From: Gracilaria domingensis
Lineage: Eukaryota; Rhodophyta; Florideophyceae; Gracilariales; Gracilariaceae
NCBI GenBank assembly: GCA_022539475.1
Contig: VCMS01000296.1
Coordinates: 61,707 to 125,706, forward strand
Length of the DNA: 64,000 nt
Direction: 5' to 3'
Part shown: positions 45,032 through 56,941 of the stretch, piece by piece
Numbering within the stretch: the first letter of the stretch is position 1
Layout: the number at the start of each line of letters is the position of its first letter
Position numbers and translations under genes: made by a program
Notes under the pieces: model-generated
Databases searched by the model: none
The model's input: only the letters and a program-made list of their open reading frames with translations
What the model was told of the DNA's origin: nothing

Positions 45032-46410
45032 CTATCTTCACGAAAGACGGTCTCTGTGGAATGCTGGAGGCCAAAAACTACAAAGCACTTGACATGGTCT
45101 TCCCCTTCATAGGAGCATTCTTTGACATATGCTGTGTAGAACAGGACGTTGCCCCAATCACAACCGTCTTCCCTCAGTACTCGGACTTGCTTTCGACTTT
45201 ATTCAGATACAATCGTGACCCGTATTTGACTGAAAGCTCTCTCCTGCGTCTTAGTTCGGAAATTGAAGCCTTCAAGCGTTCCGCAACAAAGACTTTGGCG
45301 GATTTTCATCCCTTCAGACTGGTAACTCTGAAGTTTCATCTTCTCGATCATCTCGTGGACGATATTCGTCGTCTGGGAAGTATCCAGTACTACGACGCAG
45401 GCATATACGAACATGCACATCTGCTATTTAAGAGACACTACAAAAAGACGTCCAGAAGAACAGCAACGGCTGTGGAGAAGACTATTCGCTCCATAGAGCA
45501 CGGACATGTTAGAAAGCAGTGGAATGGCAATACTCCTTACCAGCGTAATCCAGGTTTACCAGGAACTTCCACACAGCTTCCTCGATTTGCAATGAGAGGG
45601 CGTTCTTTCACTTTGCGAGCTCTTCAACATTGTGTTTCAAGTATGTCCGGTTCAAAAACATGAACTGCTGTTAGAGAGATGTTCTCAAGTACGGGCACAA
45701 GTTCGATTATTGACCAAATTAGTGAACAGGCCCTTCCTCCTTTCCTCAGTCTCGTGAAAGAAACACTGGATGAGCACTCTATTACATACTTCCCAGAAAA
45801 GACAAGGATAACTCTGGTGAATTCGGCCCTTGTGAAAGGCGGTTTCGTTCCGACTCTTGAACACTTCGATTCGTCTTCTAAGGCACTTAAGCTGGGACGA
45901 CCCAAATACCCCATCATCCAACGAGTCTTCGCTTCTCCAGCATTTGGTCCCAGTAGAAAGCCAAAGTTTTCCACTGTATTGGTAAGCGAAGAAGATTCAG
46001 AGACTTTGGTTGCCCAGGTAGTCGCTCTGATTCGAACATCTCTCCTTGATTCTGCACTTACCGCACCAGAGGTGGCATTCGTCCGGTATTTCGAGGTTTT
46101 AACCCCCGCAACATACATCGACCACATATTAAAATGCATATCTTTACGGTGGGCTACAAACGATGAAAAGAACCACACTCTTCCGTTCCCTCGTTATTCC
46201 AAAGCGGAGACTATCGTAGAGTTAACTCCTTGGTACGGGATAGTTCCGGCTTCTGCACTACAGGGAACTGTCCATGTTGTTCGATCAAACTACCCTGCTG
46301 CACCTTTTTGTCCTCCACTTCAATGGTTTCAACACCGATTCTACATCAATCGATTCTATCATGATTCTGATGAAGGACCAACTGAGCACGTTGATCTCGT
46401 GCAGCCTTAA
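45032..46410 (+). pseudogene. Block C: transposase with N-terminal internal deletion
   Basis: Contains residues from about 601 to the natural C-terminus of the Plavaka-like transposase, including the EHAHLLFKRHYKKTSRR region. A single in-frame TGA at 45,661-45,663 stands where block B has TGG (Trp). The last 127 residues (from RTSLLDSALTAPEV to EHVDLVQP) are seen only here and include a Pro/Trp/Tyr-rich tail. The TAA stop (46,408-46,410) overlaps the stop of the convergent coiled-coil gene, showing that the two are genuine tail-to-tail neighbours. It cannot make an active transposase. Confidence 0.85.
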
Positions 46411-48638
46411 ACATTAAGGGCTCCATCTTCTACATGTTCACCTTGTGGTGCCTTTTCTTGTGATCCTGTGTTACTTCCGAAATCGTTCATGTCCATTTCC
46501 TTGAACTCCATATCCCCTTCCTCGCATTCACCAACGAAACAATCGCTAATAGACCCCAATCTTCTGCTCACACTGTCAATAAAAAATTGTTCTTTCACAG
46601 TGAGGTAAAGTCTTCCGTTCGAAGGCATTCGATATCCAAATGTAGCCTCTCTCATGTCATTACCAAGAACCTTAGTCCAATCTTCCGTTGTCGTTCCAAA
46701 ATTATGAAACTCGCTGGAATTGGTCCTCAAGACATGCTGCCTGACATCCCCCAGAACATTCTTTAAACACAGAGGTAGCAGTTGGGCAAACTTCTTTGTA
46801 AACAGTTTCTGTGTCTGGCCACCCCTTGACACATCCGTACTTAGAAGGCTCGCAACCGTCAACAACCAAGCTTCCAAACGTGCGAGCAACAGTATTGTGC
46901 CATCTAAAAAGTTGCCCGTATTCTTGTCTTCCACATAATACCCAATAAACTCTTCCAGTACTTGTACCCCGACACGGTTTCGGAAGAACAAGTCTTGATC
47001 TTCCGTCGGCATATCCTCCACATTGTCCGCATTGGAGTACTTTAGACGAACAAATGGGGCTTTTCTCCACCATGAAGTGTTCGGTACACCATTTTCGTCA
47101 AGACGCAGTATGTTCACCTGCGCTTCCTTCAACTGCATTGTGAGTTCGTCAGCATTCTCTTCTACCAGCTTTGTTCTTCTTCAAATCAGATCGTACCCCA
47201 GGAGCAGAAATAGTTTATCCCTCGTATCTCTCTTCCGAACGCCCACGACGTCACTCATGGTCTCCCGCATTCTCTGCCTAAGGCATAAATCTGCACAAAG
47301 TTCCAGTATACACCTGTCGGTAAGAGACGCTTTTCTAATACCTTCCCAGCTCAACTCCTTCAACTCACTTTCAACCATTTTCTTCAGCAAAGCATCTGGC
47401 TCCCCCTCTACCGACGGTGTGAACATGCCAAAACTGCCCAAGAGCTACACGGGGTTTTTAGGAACCATGTATGAACCACCTTCCTCCGGCTCAATAAGCC
47501 CTTCCCCACTCTCAGTTGCGTCTTCCACCTTCTCGGCACGGTTAAACCAATTTCGGGTGAGCGACTCACCTTCGAGCCATAGCTCACTTTTTTCGCTCCT
47601 TGCCCAGGTCAGCATGTTGTGATACACTGCTCGAGCAACCCCTCGAAACTCGTCGCACATCTCAATTTTATGCTTCTTTCGACCTGTCTGCCCAGGTTCA
47701 CCAGCACGTGTACTCCTATCTCCCTCCTGTTTCAGTGCTCCTCTTAGCCCTTCAATAACTAGATCCTTCTCTTCAAGCCTCTTTTTCAAAGCCGTACTCT
47801 GCTCTTGGGCGACCTTCACTAGAATTCCCCGAACCATCAAGTCCTCTTGTAGCGTCTTAACCTTTTCTTTCAAGCAATTCAGTTCATTTAAAAGATCACG
47901 TCTGTTCATAGAGGTTGAATTTACATCAGTGTGGATATCTTCCGGTATTTCCCTAGCCTCTTCGGCGACAGGCCCCGGCAATGCCGCAGGATTCGGTGTT
48001 ATTTCGTTATCGGAACTATCCTCATGTGCCATACCCTTAGACACGAGAGGCTGCAGGCGTTCTGTGTCCACCCTTGGCACGACTCCGAGCTCCAGCTCCG
48101 CTGTCTGTCCTCCTCCATGGCATCGTATATCAGATGAATTGGGCCTCGTACGAGCTGCAACGGCCCCCGTTCTGGAAATAGGGGAAGGTCGAGGAGTAAC
48201 TCGTCTATCAGTTATTGTTTTTCTTCCTTGTCCGGACCCATTGCGAGGCATAATACGATTCATAGCCGACCCAGTTCTAGAAGACAGGGAGGGACGTGAC
48301 GATCTTGCCATGCTCTCCTGTCCAGACCCGCTGGGCCGAGTTACCTCATCTTCTTGAGGAGCAGAGACAGATGCACGATTTGCATTATCGGCAGTTGACG
48401 GCACGACATCGTTCGGTGATCCACGAATTCTTGACGCAGTCCCGGAAGACACTACGCTGCGAGATGGGCGAGAGAGTACTGTAGAACGACGCCCACTGAC
48501 TCTCCCCTTCGTCGAGGATGACTTCTGTGTAGGAATTGCGGTGCTTGTAGTCTGATTCGTATCATCCGATGCTCTTCTCTTCTTCTGTCCACTCTTGTTC
48601 CGCTGCGTACTATTTCGCTTTCTTGGCGTTATACCCAT
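46407..48638 (-). pseudogene. Block C: disordered/coiled-coil gene, two in-frame stops
   Basis: Reads in one frame for 743 codons from ATG 48,638 (MGITPRKRNST...), interrupted only by TAG at 47,445-47,447 and TGA at 47,181-47,183. Residues 1-240 are Ser/Arg/Thr/Pro-rich with two GSGQ modules. About 242-308 form a coiled coil (LLNELNCLKEKVKTLQEDL pattern). The C-terminal half (from about 400) is a folded-looking, helix-rich region with WARSEKSELW, WWRKAPFVRLKYS and FGYRMPSNGRLYLTVKEQF segments. No known domain was recognised. It is on the same strand as, and 260 bp downstream of, the MTase-SET gene. A structural or targeting partner of the element's enzymes is possible (inference). Confidence 0.75.
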
Positions 48639-48897
48639 GTTGTGGAGATAAACGGGGTAATGAAACAAAATTGTTGGGGGGGGGGGGGGGAGGGTGTGGG
48701 GAAGGGGGGGGGGTGCGTGGCTCAGATATTCCGGGAGACTCCGCAGTTCCTGCTTTTTAGGAATTTGAGGTGCCCAATGGGTCGCAAATATTGCCGTTAC
48801 AAATAGATCAAGAGCTCCAGTGTACATGTATAACGCGTACTGCAGGCAGCTGCAACATTCACAAGCATATTTACTTTCTATTCGGTACTGAACTCAT
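48639..48897. other. Block C spacer with poly-G tract
   Basis: Equivalent of 894-1,141. G-run at about 48,677-48,715. No gene. Confidence 0.6.
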
Positions 48898-51800
48898 CTA
48901 TTGCTCCAATGTCAGAGCCCAGTCCCAGGCGTACTGCTCTCCGTAGTTGAAATACAACTCTTCGCCCTTCTCAATATCTCTTACTGCTCTACAACGGAGT
49001 AGAGTATAGTTAGAAAGGTCGGACTTAAACTCTATCACGGACTTCGCTTCCACCATCTGCACATTGGCACTTGGAGTCCTGTTTGACCGCGGCTGCGGTA
49101 AATCGGGATCCCCGGCATGATATCCGGCGTCGTTAATGTAGCCCCCGATACAACAAGGCGCCGGGACAATGTAGACTTCGCTCTCTTTTCTATCCTGAGC
49201 CTGTCGTGGTCTGTTCTTCAGGTTCAGAAAGTCCGAACCAGTCACAGTGACCATCATAGAAAACAACTTGTAACGCACTGGAGTTGCTCCGAGACAGCCA
49301 CTTCCATACGTTAAGTGTCTTTCCTTCCGGTTAGTCAGATCCGTGTATACCAAAGTTCCATAAAAATGACACATAGTTTCCCCAGCCAATATCTTATGTT
49401 CCGTGAACACCCCCATACCAGCACGGGGATGTCGAATCTTGGAAGGTGCTACATGTAAGAGATAGCGATTGGCTTCAACCGTCAACAGCATATGCATATC
49501 CATTAGATTCAGAGCTCCTCGGTACTTCTCGTCCCAAAGATCTACAGTATGCTGTCCACACTTGTCGACAAACTCCCAGTCCTTCCAGTATCTTCCTAGG
49601 AACTGAGTAATATGTGCAGGCATCACTTGGTACTGAGAGTATCCAAATGGAGCCTCCCATTCAAGCCGACCTCGGTCCCGATGTGGAACCCGTTCATAAG
49701 TCGTTGAAGCCGCATCCACCACCTCCTGTTCAACCACGATGTCATTCTTCCCCCCGCGAAGAACTTCGGCCATAAGAGTCGTTACATGGTGCTTCGCATG
49801 GCTGAAACATGCTCTATTCTTCTCGCACCCCAAGAACTTCCTATGCTTTGTCAGCGATAGGCACGCCATACCCGTAGAAAAATTTCCAGCGAACATGTCC
49901 ATGACAAGATCACTCGGTCTTGTGAACCGACATATCAACTCTTTCATCAACTCCCTGGACTTCTGCTCCGGTCTTATGTACTGCCCACTTGGTACTGAAC
50001 TACCTGGCTCATTTACCTTCCATGTCAATCACTCCCCCGCTCTCGGTTTTGGCACCCGGTCAATTACATTCCTGCTAGCCGGGAAAGTAGAAGGAATGAA
50101 ATTGTTCTCCTCAAATGGAGTGAGATTGGCTTCCTCGGATGGGCGCAATCCACCTTTCACCCCATGAACGGCGTACTCCGTTACGGGCTGTATCCCAAAC
50201 TTCCGTGGATTCCCTCCAACATTACTTCGATCCCGGATGAACACCAGTCGATTCCCATCTACTTTAAACAAAGGTATGAGTTCTGGCTTAACTTCGCTTG
50301 TAGCTTCATATTTCGTACTCGCCGTTTCCGAAAGTATCCTGTGCCAAACATGAAACTGTGCCATGGCACAGAATATAATGAAGTGCCCACCTGACCGAAG
50401 CGCGGAACTTATTAAGTCAGCCGTACTGATCATGTCATCCTCACTGAAGACATCGTGAGCACTATTCCGTTTGCTTCTCTTCCTTCGAGTGTTAAAGGGA
50501 GGGTCTGTTAGGACAAGCTCTGTCTCACCCCATAAAATCTCACTCTGATTCACAAATGTTTTGTGTGTGTGCCTCAGGTCCTTCATTTCACAGTTGTACG
50601 CTACAAAGTATGACTTTCTCATCCCCTTCCACACCTTGTCCATATTCATTCGAAGGAGACTGGATATGCCCTTCATGGGCGGCTCAATACCAGTCTTTTG
50701 GATGTTTTACCCGGCAACCCGAGATTCATGCTGGCACGATTCACCGGCTTCTCGAAGTCGTCGCTATCGGAGCTCACGAGGTCCATATACTCTCGACGAG
50801 GTGGGGGTGGGGCAGACTTGGTCGGAGAAAGTTCGGCGTTACCGGAAGTTTTAGGAGTTTTCGTCAGTTCAATATCGGGTTTCGCGTGAATGCCCACATT
50901 GAACCCTTCCGCATGACGCAATCCTGTATCGGTTTCCATAGCAACTCCGAAAAGTTCTGAAATCGTGCAGGCAACTCACCGGAGTCAGAGCCAGATACGG
51001 TATCCATCCGCATCCCCGAAAACTCTATACAGTTCCTCATCTGATCAACCCGTAAGCTATAGAGGCTATCGTGGGTCCATATGGTTTCGAGGTCTGTCAA
51101 TACTTCCTTAGCCAGTATTCGGAGGTTTGTATCGCATTCATCACTCAAGGTCTCCACCGATCCACTAGTACTGCTCTGTGGCACATCCTGTGTGTTGAAT
51201 CGAGTACTCTGGCTCGGCGGGGCATAACGAGACTCCCGTGTCTCTAGCGCTGTATACTTCAACGTCTGCATATTCATGTAAATGTATGGATTCATCATGT
51301 GCTCAACGTTCGTGTATCCAATATGAGCCGCAAAACAACTCCATGCCCATACTAACTCACTGATAGGGAATCCCAGTCGATCACAGTTGTATTTGGAGAA
51401 CGACGTAAAAGTGGGTATGTACACAGATGGTGCATGGTTCACTTTTCGTTTCTTTTTCGGTTGTTTCTTCTTCATCATTCTGATGTTTTCGTTCTCTCCC
51501 ATTATGTGGCCGGTATGATAAGTATATAACCACCTCAAATGGGTTCACAGCTGTTAGTGGGATGAACACTGTCGTCTTCAGAACCTGCTTTCTCCTGGTC
51601 ATGAAATAACCAACCAGGCATCGCACCGGTAGGTATATACCCATATCCATAGAGAGAAGGAAAAAATCGCGGAGTTTCTGGTCCTCCTCACCGTCCTTCT
51701 TGTCAAGAAGCTTCGTTACAAGATATCGTTGCTCCACAGGTTTGTTATTCACAACACTCTTTCGCAGCTGTTGCAGTGTCAAGTTCTGCAGGTTCTTGGA

Positions 51801-52031
51801 GTTAGTGGCCTCCTCAAACATCTTCCTTGCCTCCGGAATATCCTTATAGTTCTCGGCGCAGAACTCTATTAGCCCTCTAAACCCCACGTCCCGTGGCCGA
51901 TCAGGGCCTCCATCGCTGTTTGCCAAAGCATCGCGAAGAACCAAGAAAACTCTGACATATGCATGGAATGCCGGAGGAGGAGCACTCATGTCGATAGGAT
52001 GTATCTCCTCTCCATCATCGGTGGAATTCAT
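48898..52031 (-). pseudogene. Block C: DNA methyltransferase-SET gene, multiply disrupted
   Basis: The only copy with a clean N-terminus: ATG 52,031, MNSTDDGEEIHPIDMSAPPP. It follows the same domain order as blocks A and B: NLS (near 51,455), DPPF (near 50,500), FAGN (near 49,895) and SET (49,440-48,940). Damage includes the two-base deletion near 51,515 shared with block B, single-base deletions near 50,915 and 50,735, TAC to TAA near 50,710, and a TGG to TGA change at 50,029-50,031. Downstream of that stop, 48,898-50,028 is open and covers motif I and the SET domain. The full length would be about 1,045 residues. Confidence 0.85.
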
Positions 52032-53764
52032 CGCTTCAGCGCAGACAACGGAGGCGAGGGGTTAAATGGCGACTTACGCTGGGCACCCCCGCTTTCGGCA
52101 GCTCCTCCCACCGCACTGCCAGTCTCGTCTGTGTCCGTGTCCGCTGGCTTCTGAGGTAGGTGTCCGTGCCGCTTCGAGCGGGTGCGATAGCGTCGCGTGT
52201 CGGCCACTTCGCGATTCGGAGCAATTGCGAAAGGTCGCCTATTGCGCTCATAGCCGCGGATCAAGCGGGTGCGAAGCGCTAGTTTTGTCTAGTTTGATAT
52301 ATGTGCACGGCGTGTGCAGCGAAATCACTGCCGGAAGTGCCGGGAGGAGTGTTTTGGGAGGTCTCCGGAGGGTGCCGGAATGTGGCCAGAACGTGCGCGC
52401 GGGCGAGGGGGTTTGTCGTGTTAGGGTAGGTACCCTAACACGACCGGACCCCCGCCCGCCCGCGGGCATAAAATCGCACATTTTTCAAAAAATCGCCCAG
52501 AACGTGCCCGCGGGCGGGGGGGTCCGGCCGTGTTAGGGTAGGTACCCTAACACGACCGACCCCCCCCCCCCCTATCCGCGGGCACGTTCTGGCCATATTC
52601 TGGCACCCTCCGGAGACCTCCCAAAACACTCCTCCCGCCACTTCCGGCACCCACCGCGTCACCTCAATGCACCAACGCGTCTTCTCCATCCCTCAAACGC
52701 TCCCTAATTCCCACGCGCACCACACCTACCCTCTCTGCGATCACGACATCCGAAAAAGCGCCGTTCTAAAGTTATTCGTAAGTAAACAAAGCTTTCTCTA
52801 CACTCTCCTACATAAGTTATGTTTGAGGTTAGCGTAGAGTTAAACATACAATGTAGAACACAACGAGAGCTGCCAGATCTACGTTGTATTGCAATTGCGA
52901 TTGCGATTGCACAAAGACTCCCAATCGCAATCGTGAGAAGACCCGTTGGTGCATTGAGGTGACGCGGTGGGTGCCGGAAGTGCCGGGAGGAGTGTTTTGG
53001 GAGGTCTCCGGAGGGTGCCAGAATGTGGCCAGAACGTGCCCGCGGGTGGGGGAGGGGTCGGTCGTGTTAGGGTACCTACCCTAACACGACCTGACCCCCC
53101 CGCCAGCCCGCACGTTCTGGGCGATTTTTTGAAAAATGTGCGATTTTATGCCCGCGGGCTGGGAGGGTCCGGTCGTGTTAGAGTACCTACCCTAACACGA
53201 CTGGACCCCCCCGCCCGCGGGCACGTTTTGGGCGAATTTTTGAAAAATGTGCGATTTTATGCCGGCGGGCGGGGGGTTCCGGTCGTGTTAGGGTACCTAC
53301 CCTAACACGACCGACCCCCCCCCCCCCTCCCCACCCGCGGGCACGTTCTGGCCACATTCCGGCCCCTTCCCGGGACCTCCCAAAACACGCCGCCCCGCAG
53401 TGATTTCACTACACCCGGCCGCCGATACGTTGGCGCCGCCGTCCACGTGTATTGGCGGGAGTAGGCTGTAAATGAAGGTGAATGAGTGTACTCTTGACTA
53501 CTATGCAAAGCATTTGAAGAGCAAGATTAGAGAGCGCCTCCATTGCTCCCGTGAGTCATCATTGCGCGAACTCCACGACTCTAAAGCGTACAATCAGCGT
53601 GCGAGCGGCCACGGACACGGACGAGACTGCCAGTGCGCTGGGAGGAGCTGCCGAAAGCGGGGGTGCCCAGCGTAAGTCGCCATTTAAAGTCTCGCCTCCG
53701 TTCTTGTATCGTCCAGAGCGAGCGTATTGTTGATATACACCTCTCACTGCAAGAGCTGTTCAAC
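52032..53764. repeat. Block C divergent region: mirror promoters and five palindromes
   Basis: The MTase-side promoter lies at 52,045-52,145 and its inverted twin at 53,608-53,702. Palindrome units are 52,394-52,468, 52,505-52,584, 53,037-53,112, 53,149-53,223 and 53,260-53,343. The large arms with GGGAGGTCTCCGG are at 52,325-52,380 (+), 52,602-52,680 (inverted) and 52,943-53,022 (+). A diverged arm lies on the ParB side near 53,363-53,410. Between the second and third arms is a 260-bp AT-richer spacer (52,685-52,942) with an ATTGCGATTGCGATTG run and its partial inverse, not found in blocks A or B. Confidence 0.85.
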
Positions 53765-56473
53765 ATGAAGCCAACTCGTGTTCGAAAGCGTACGCAAAGC
53801 GTGACTCCTCGCACTCGGCGGAGCACTCGATCATTGCAAGGTGGAATGCGGGTTTCTCTGCAGATGGATATTGAGAATGAAGGAAAGGTGATAGTCGGGG
53901 AAGCGTTGTTGCATGGAATTGGGAGTGTTCTACGCCGCGAGTTGAACGGGAAGCAATTGGACCCAGGTCTTGTGGTGGTTCATAATATTCTCATCAGTCG
54001 AAGCGGTCAGACGTTCTACCCTTACCGGGGGGAGGGCCGGGATCTTCCACCATACATCCAGGATCTCCGGACGGCCTCTCCTTGGGATGAGAAAATGATG
54101 GAACCGGTGGCAGCCAGCATTCCGGCGTCCAAGCGTGAAACGGTGAGCGCTATGAGTGAGGTGATGACGCCGACAAGCCGCACGGAGCCAATTCGAAGTT
54201 CATCAACACCGAGAGGTAGCGCATCAGTACCACCTCCGCAGGCAGGTCCGTCGTCTGTTACGAAGCGGTCTATGGAGACGAGAGCATCCCCAGCTACGAA
54301 GCGGACAGGTCAAACAAGGTCTACCTCCGCTACGGAGCCCACTGCGTCGAAAAGGGCTTCTCCTGCGATGAATCAGACCGTCGACACAAGGGGATCTTCT
54401 GCGTCGAAACAGACGGTTCAGCAGGGGACGGCTGTGCAAGAGGAGGAAGATGAGATCATGAAAGGTCCCCTTCCAGACGCGGATGCGCAATCCGCACAAG
54501 GAGCTGGTCCATCTGTACCCCAAACTGCACCAGAAACTGCGGAGCAGCAGGACGATGACGTTGTGCTTCTGTCCGCAAGAATGGCACGTTCAAGTGTTTC
54601 TGGCGAGCGGTCTGGAACACAAGGGACACCTACTCGGAGCAAGACGTACAGACGAATTCGTCAGAAGGTAGCAAAGGTGAACCTCAATCACTACCGGATG
54701 GTTGTTGTTACTGTTGACATCACTCTTATAGACACTCCGCCCAATTTACTGCTTGGAGTACGTAAACGCCATGTTGAAGCCCTTGTAAAGAGTATGGAGG
54801 AGCGGGGGATATTGCAATCGATGGGTTCTCCAGTGGTGGCCTTACAAGATGCTACTACGGGAGAGAGAGATACTGACAAGGGACGCCTAACGAAGAAGTG
54901 CTTCATTGTAGATGGTTTACATCGTCTGAAAGCTATAAAATATTTGGCAGCGACTGGTGCACCGAAGTGGAAGCGATTAGCCAAGTTTTGTTTTTGCAAT
55001 CTGCTGTTACGAAGAGATGGGAAGCCCATTGGGACGAAGGAATTCTTATGTGTTGCTTCGTACCTCAATGAGTCGACGAGTACCATGCGAAGGATGATGT
55101 TTGCAGACAAGATAAACTCTATAGTTAGTGTGGTCGCCACTCTAATTGAAGATGTTGAGGGGGTGACGCTGGCAGACGTGGATCCTGCAGAAGTGACAGA
55201 AGTGTTGAAGGAGAGCCAACTGATTGGGACTGTGCAAGAGCGTCAGTATCTGAGATATGCCAATGTCGCCCTGCAACTCATGTCTCGTGAGGGAATGCTG
55301 GCCCATTTCGAGGAAATATGTGAGACTGTGAATGACATAGGTCTCACACATCTGTCCCATACTCCGCTATATGTTTTGGATGCTGAGGAGTTTTCCTTCA
55401 TTCTTGATTGTCTTCAGATGTTTCTACTGAAGGGCAAGTCGACGAAGACAAAGCAATGGAAAAGCTTTGAGGAAGTTCGAGGTTTCTTTTATGATAGAGC
55501 AGTGTCTCTGTTCCGCGCGGCTCGAGCAGTGAGGAATGAAGTGAACGAGGAAGAGTCGATGGAAGTGTTTCTGAAACGCAAAGTCAGTCTTTCTGCTCCA
55601 TCGCATGAAGATGACGTTGAAGACCCAGACAACATCGCAGCTGTGAATCAGTTCCTTTTGGGACAAGTTGTGAACTTCAACACATTGCCGCGTGTTCGGA
55701 GCAGGACGAACTCAATTAGAACTGCCGCTACTTCCGTTCAGAATCGATTGCGGACGATGCTCAAGGTAATTCCGCCGCCCGCACCAGTGAAGCAGTCCGT
55801 GACAAAGAGGAGGACTCCCGCTCCTGCTGCTGCAACATCTGCCAGTGAAGAAGGGAAGCCGCGAAGAAATGCACGAGAACGGGCGCAGGTGAGTTATAGA
55901 GAAATTGAGCACGGCCGAAATCGAGGTGCCATAGAAGTTCTGGATAGCTCTGAAGAAGAACAGCGGGCTCCGCCGAGGAAGAAACAGAGAAAGACTTTCA
56001 CACAACAGATGAGATCTACTCTGAACAGCATGACACCGGATGACCTGATGTCTCAACTAAATGAACATGTGCTGAGAGGAAGGTCGATGAAGGTTCAGTT
56101 CGTGGAATTGGAAGAGGGAGGGAATGCAGAGAACGCAGGCAGTTCTGCATTTGTGGATGACGAAGAGCTTCTTGGTGTGACAGCTCTACGGGTTGTCACA
56201 GTCGAGCAAGAGGCTGCGCCAGACGATCAGCAAGAGACAGGTGGGGGGTCATTTGATGACGAGTTACCTACAGCTCTTCCGGAATCTGAGGAGCACGGAC
56301 TTGTTCGAGGAGACCCATATGATGGCCCACCGAACCCATCATGGTGCGGGTATGTCAGGCTGAGACCGCAGGAATGGCAAGGGAAGAACGTAATTGAACA
56401 CAAGGACCCCTGGCTCAGAGTCATTCACTTGCCAAAGGCACATAGGTCGGAGCTGCTAAGTGTCTCGAATGTC
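53765..56473 (+). pseudogene. Block C: ParB-like/2OG-dioxygenase gene, open for about 900 codons, then cut by module X
   Basis: The best copy of the N-terminal two-thirds. Residues 1-310 are a basic, disordered Ser/Thr/Pro-rich region. About 315-440 form a ParB-like domain (RHVEALVKSMEERG, SPVVALQ, VDGLHRLKAI). About 440-640 are helical, with HTH-like helices (SYLNESTSTMRRMMFADKI). A basic/acidic linker rich in KRR and EE follows, and a GDPYDGPPNPSWCGYVRLR segment leads into the lost dioxygenase part. The frame stays open into X and stops at 56,525-56,527. Together with 62,844-64,000 the full protein would have roughly 1,300 residues. A role as a sequence-recognising DNA-modification enzyme acting on the neighbouring palindromes is inference. 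Confidence 0.85.
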
Positions 56474-56941
56474 CGTTTGTGTTCTGCAAAGTGGAATATA
56501 GTCTGTTCGCTTTGGAAACTAAGCTAGTTTTGGGGCTATTTGGGGCGCGCGAGGGGATGCCAGAGGCTGGCACTCAAAAAATTAAGAAATTTTGGAATAT
56601 TAAATTCCATTTTGCGCAGTTTAGTTCTTGGGTCCCCTAGTTTTTGTAGAGGTTCTACTTCGCCGCACCACCCCATTCACTCTTTTCCGCGACCCTCTCT
56701 CAAAACTGCACTCGTGCTAGTTTGCGTTTCCATTTTCTCCCATGTTGCAATGCCAATCGCAACTCATCCCACCTCAATCATCCTATCACTTCTTCCCAGT
56801 CCACACCACCCCCGCTATTTACCCATTTCTCGCCCATCACGCGTTCCCATCCTCTCTCTCCCTCTCCGCAAACGTCATTTTGTAGAAGTCAGGTGGACAA
56901 CCCTCCCCCTTCTCGTATACCGGCCTCGCCCCAAAACGGCT

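Noticed and set aside
45661-50031. TGA might encode tryptophan in this organism
   Set aside because: TGA is the natural stop of the reductase-like gene (60,114), the X coiled-coil gene and the dioxygenase part (62,844), and TGG is used for Trp in all open genes.
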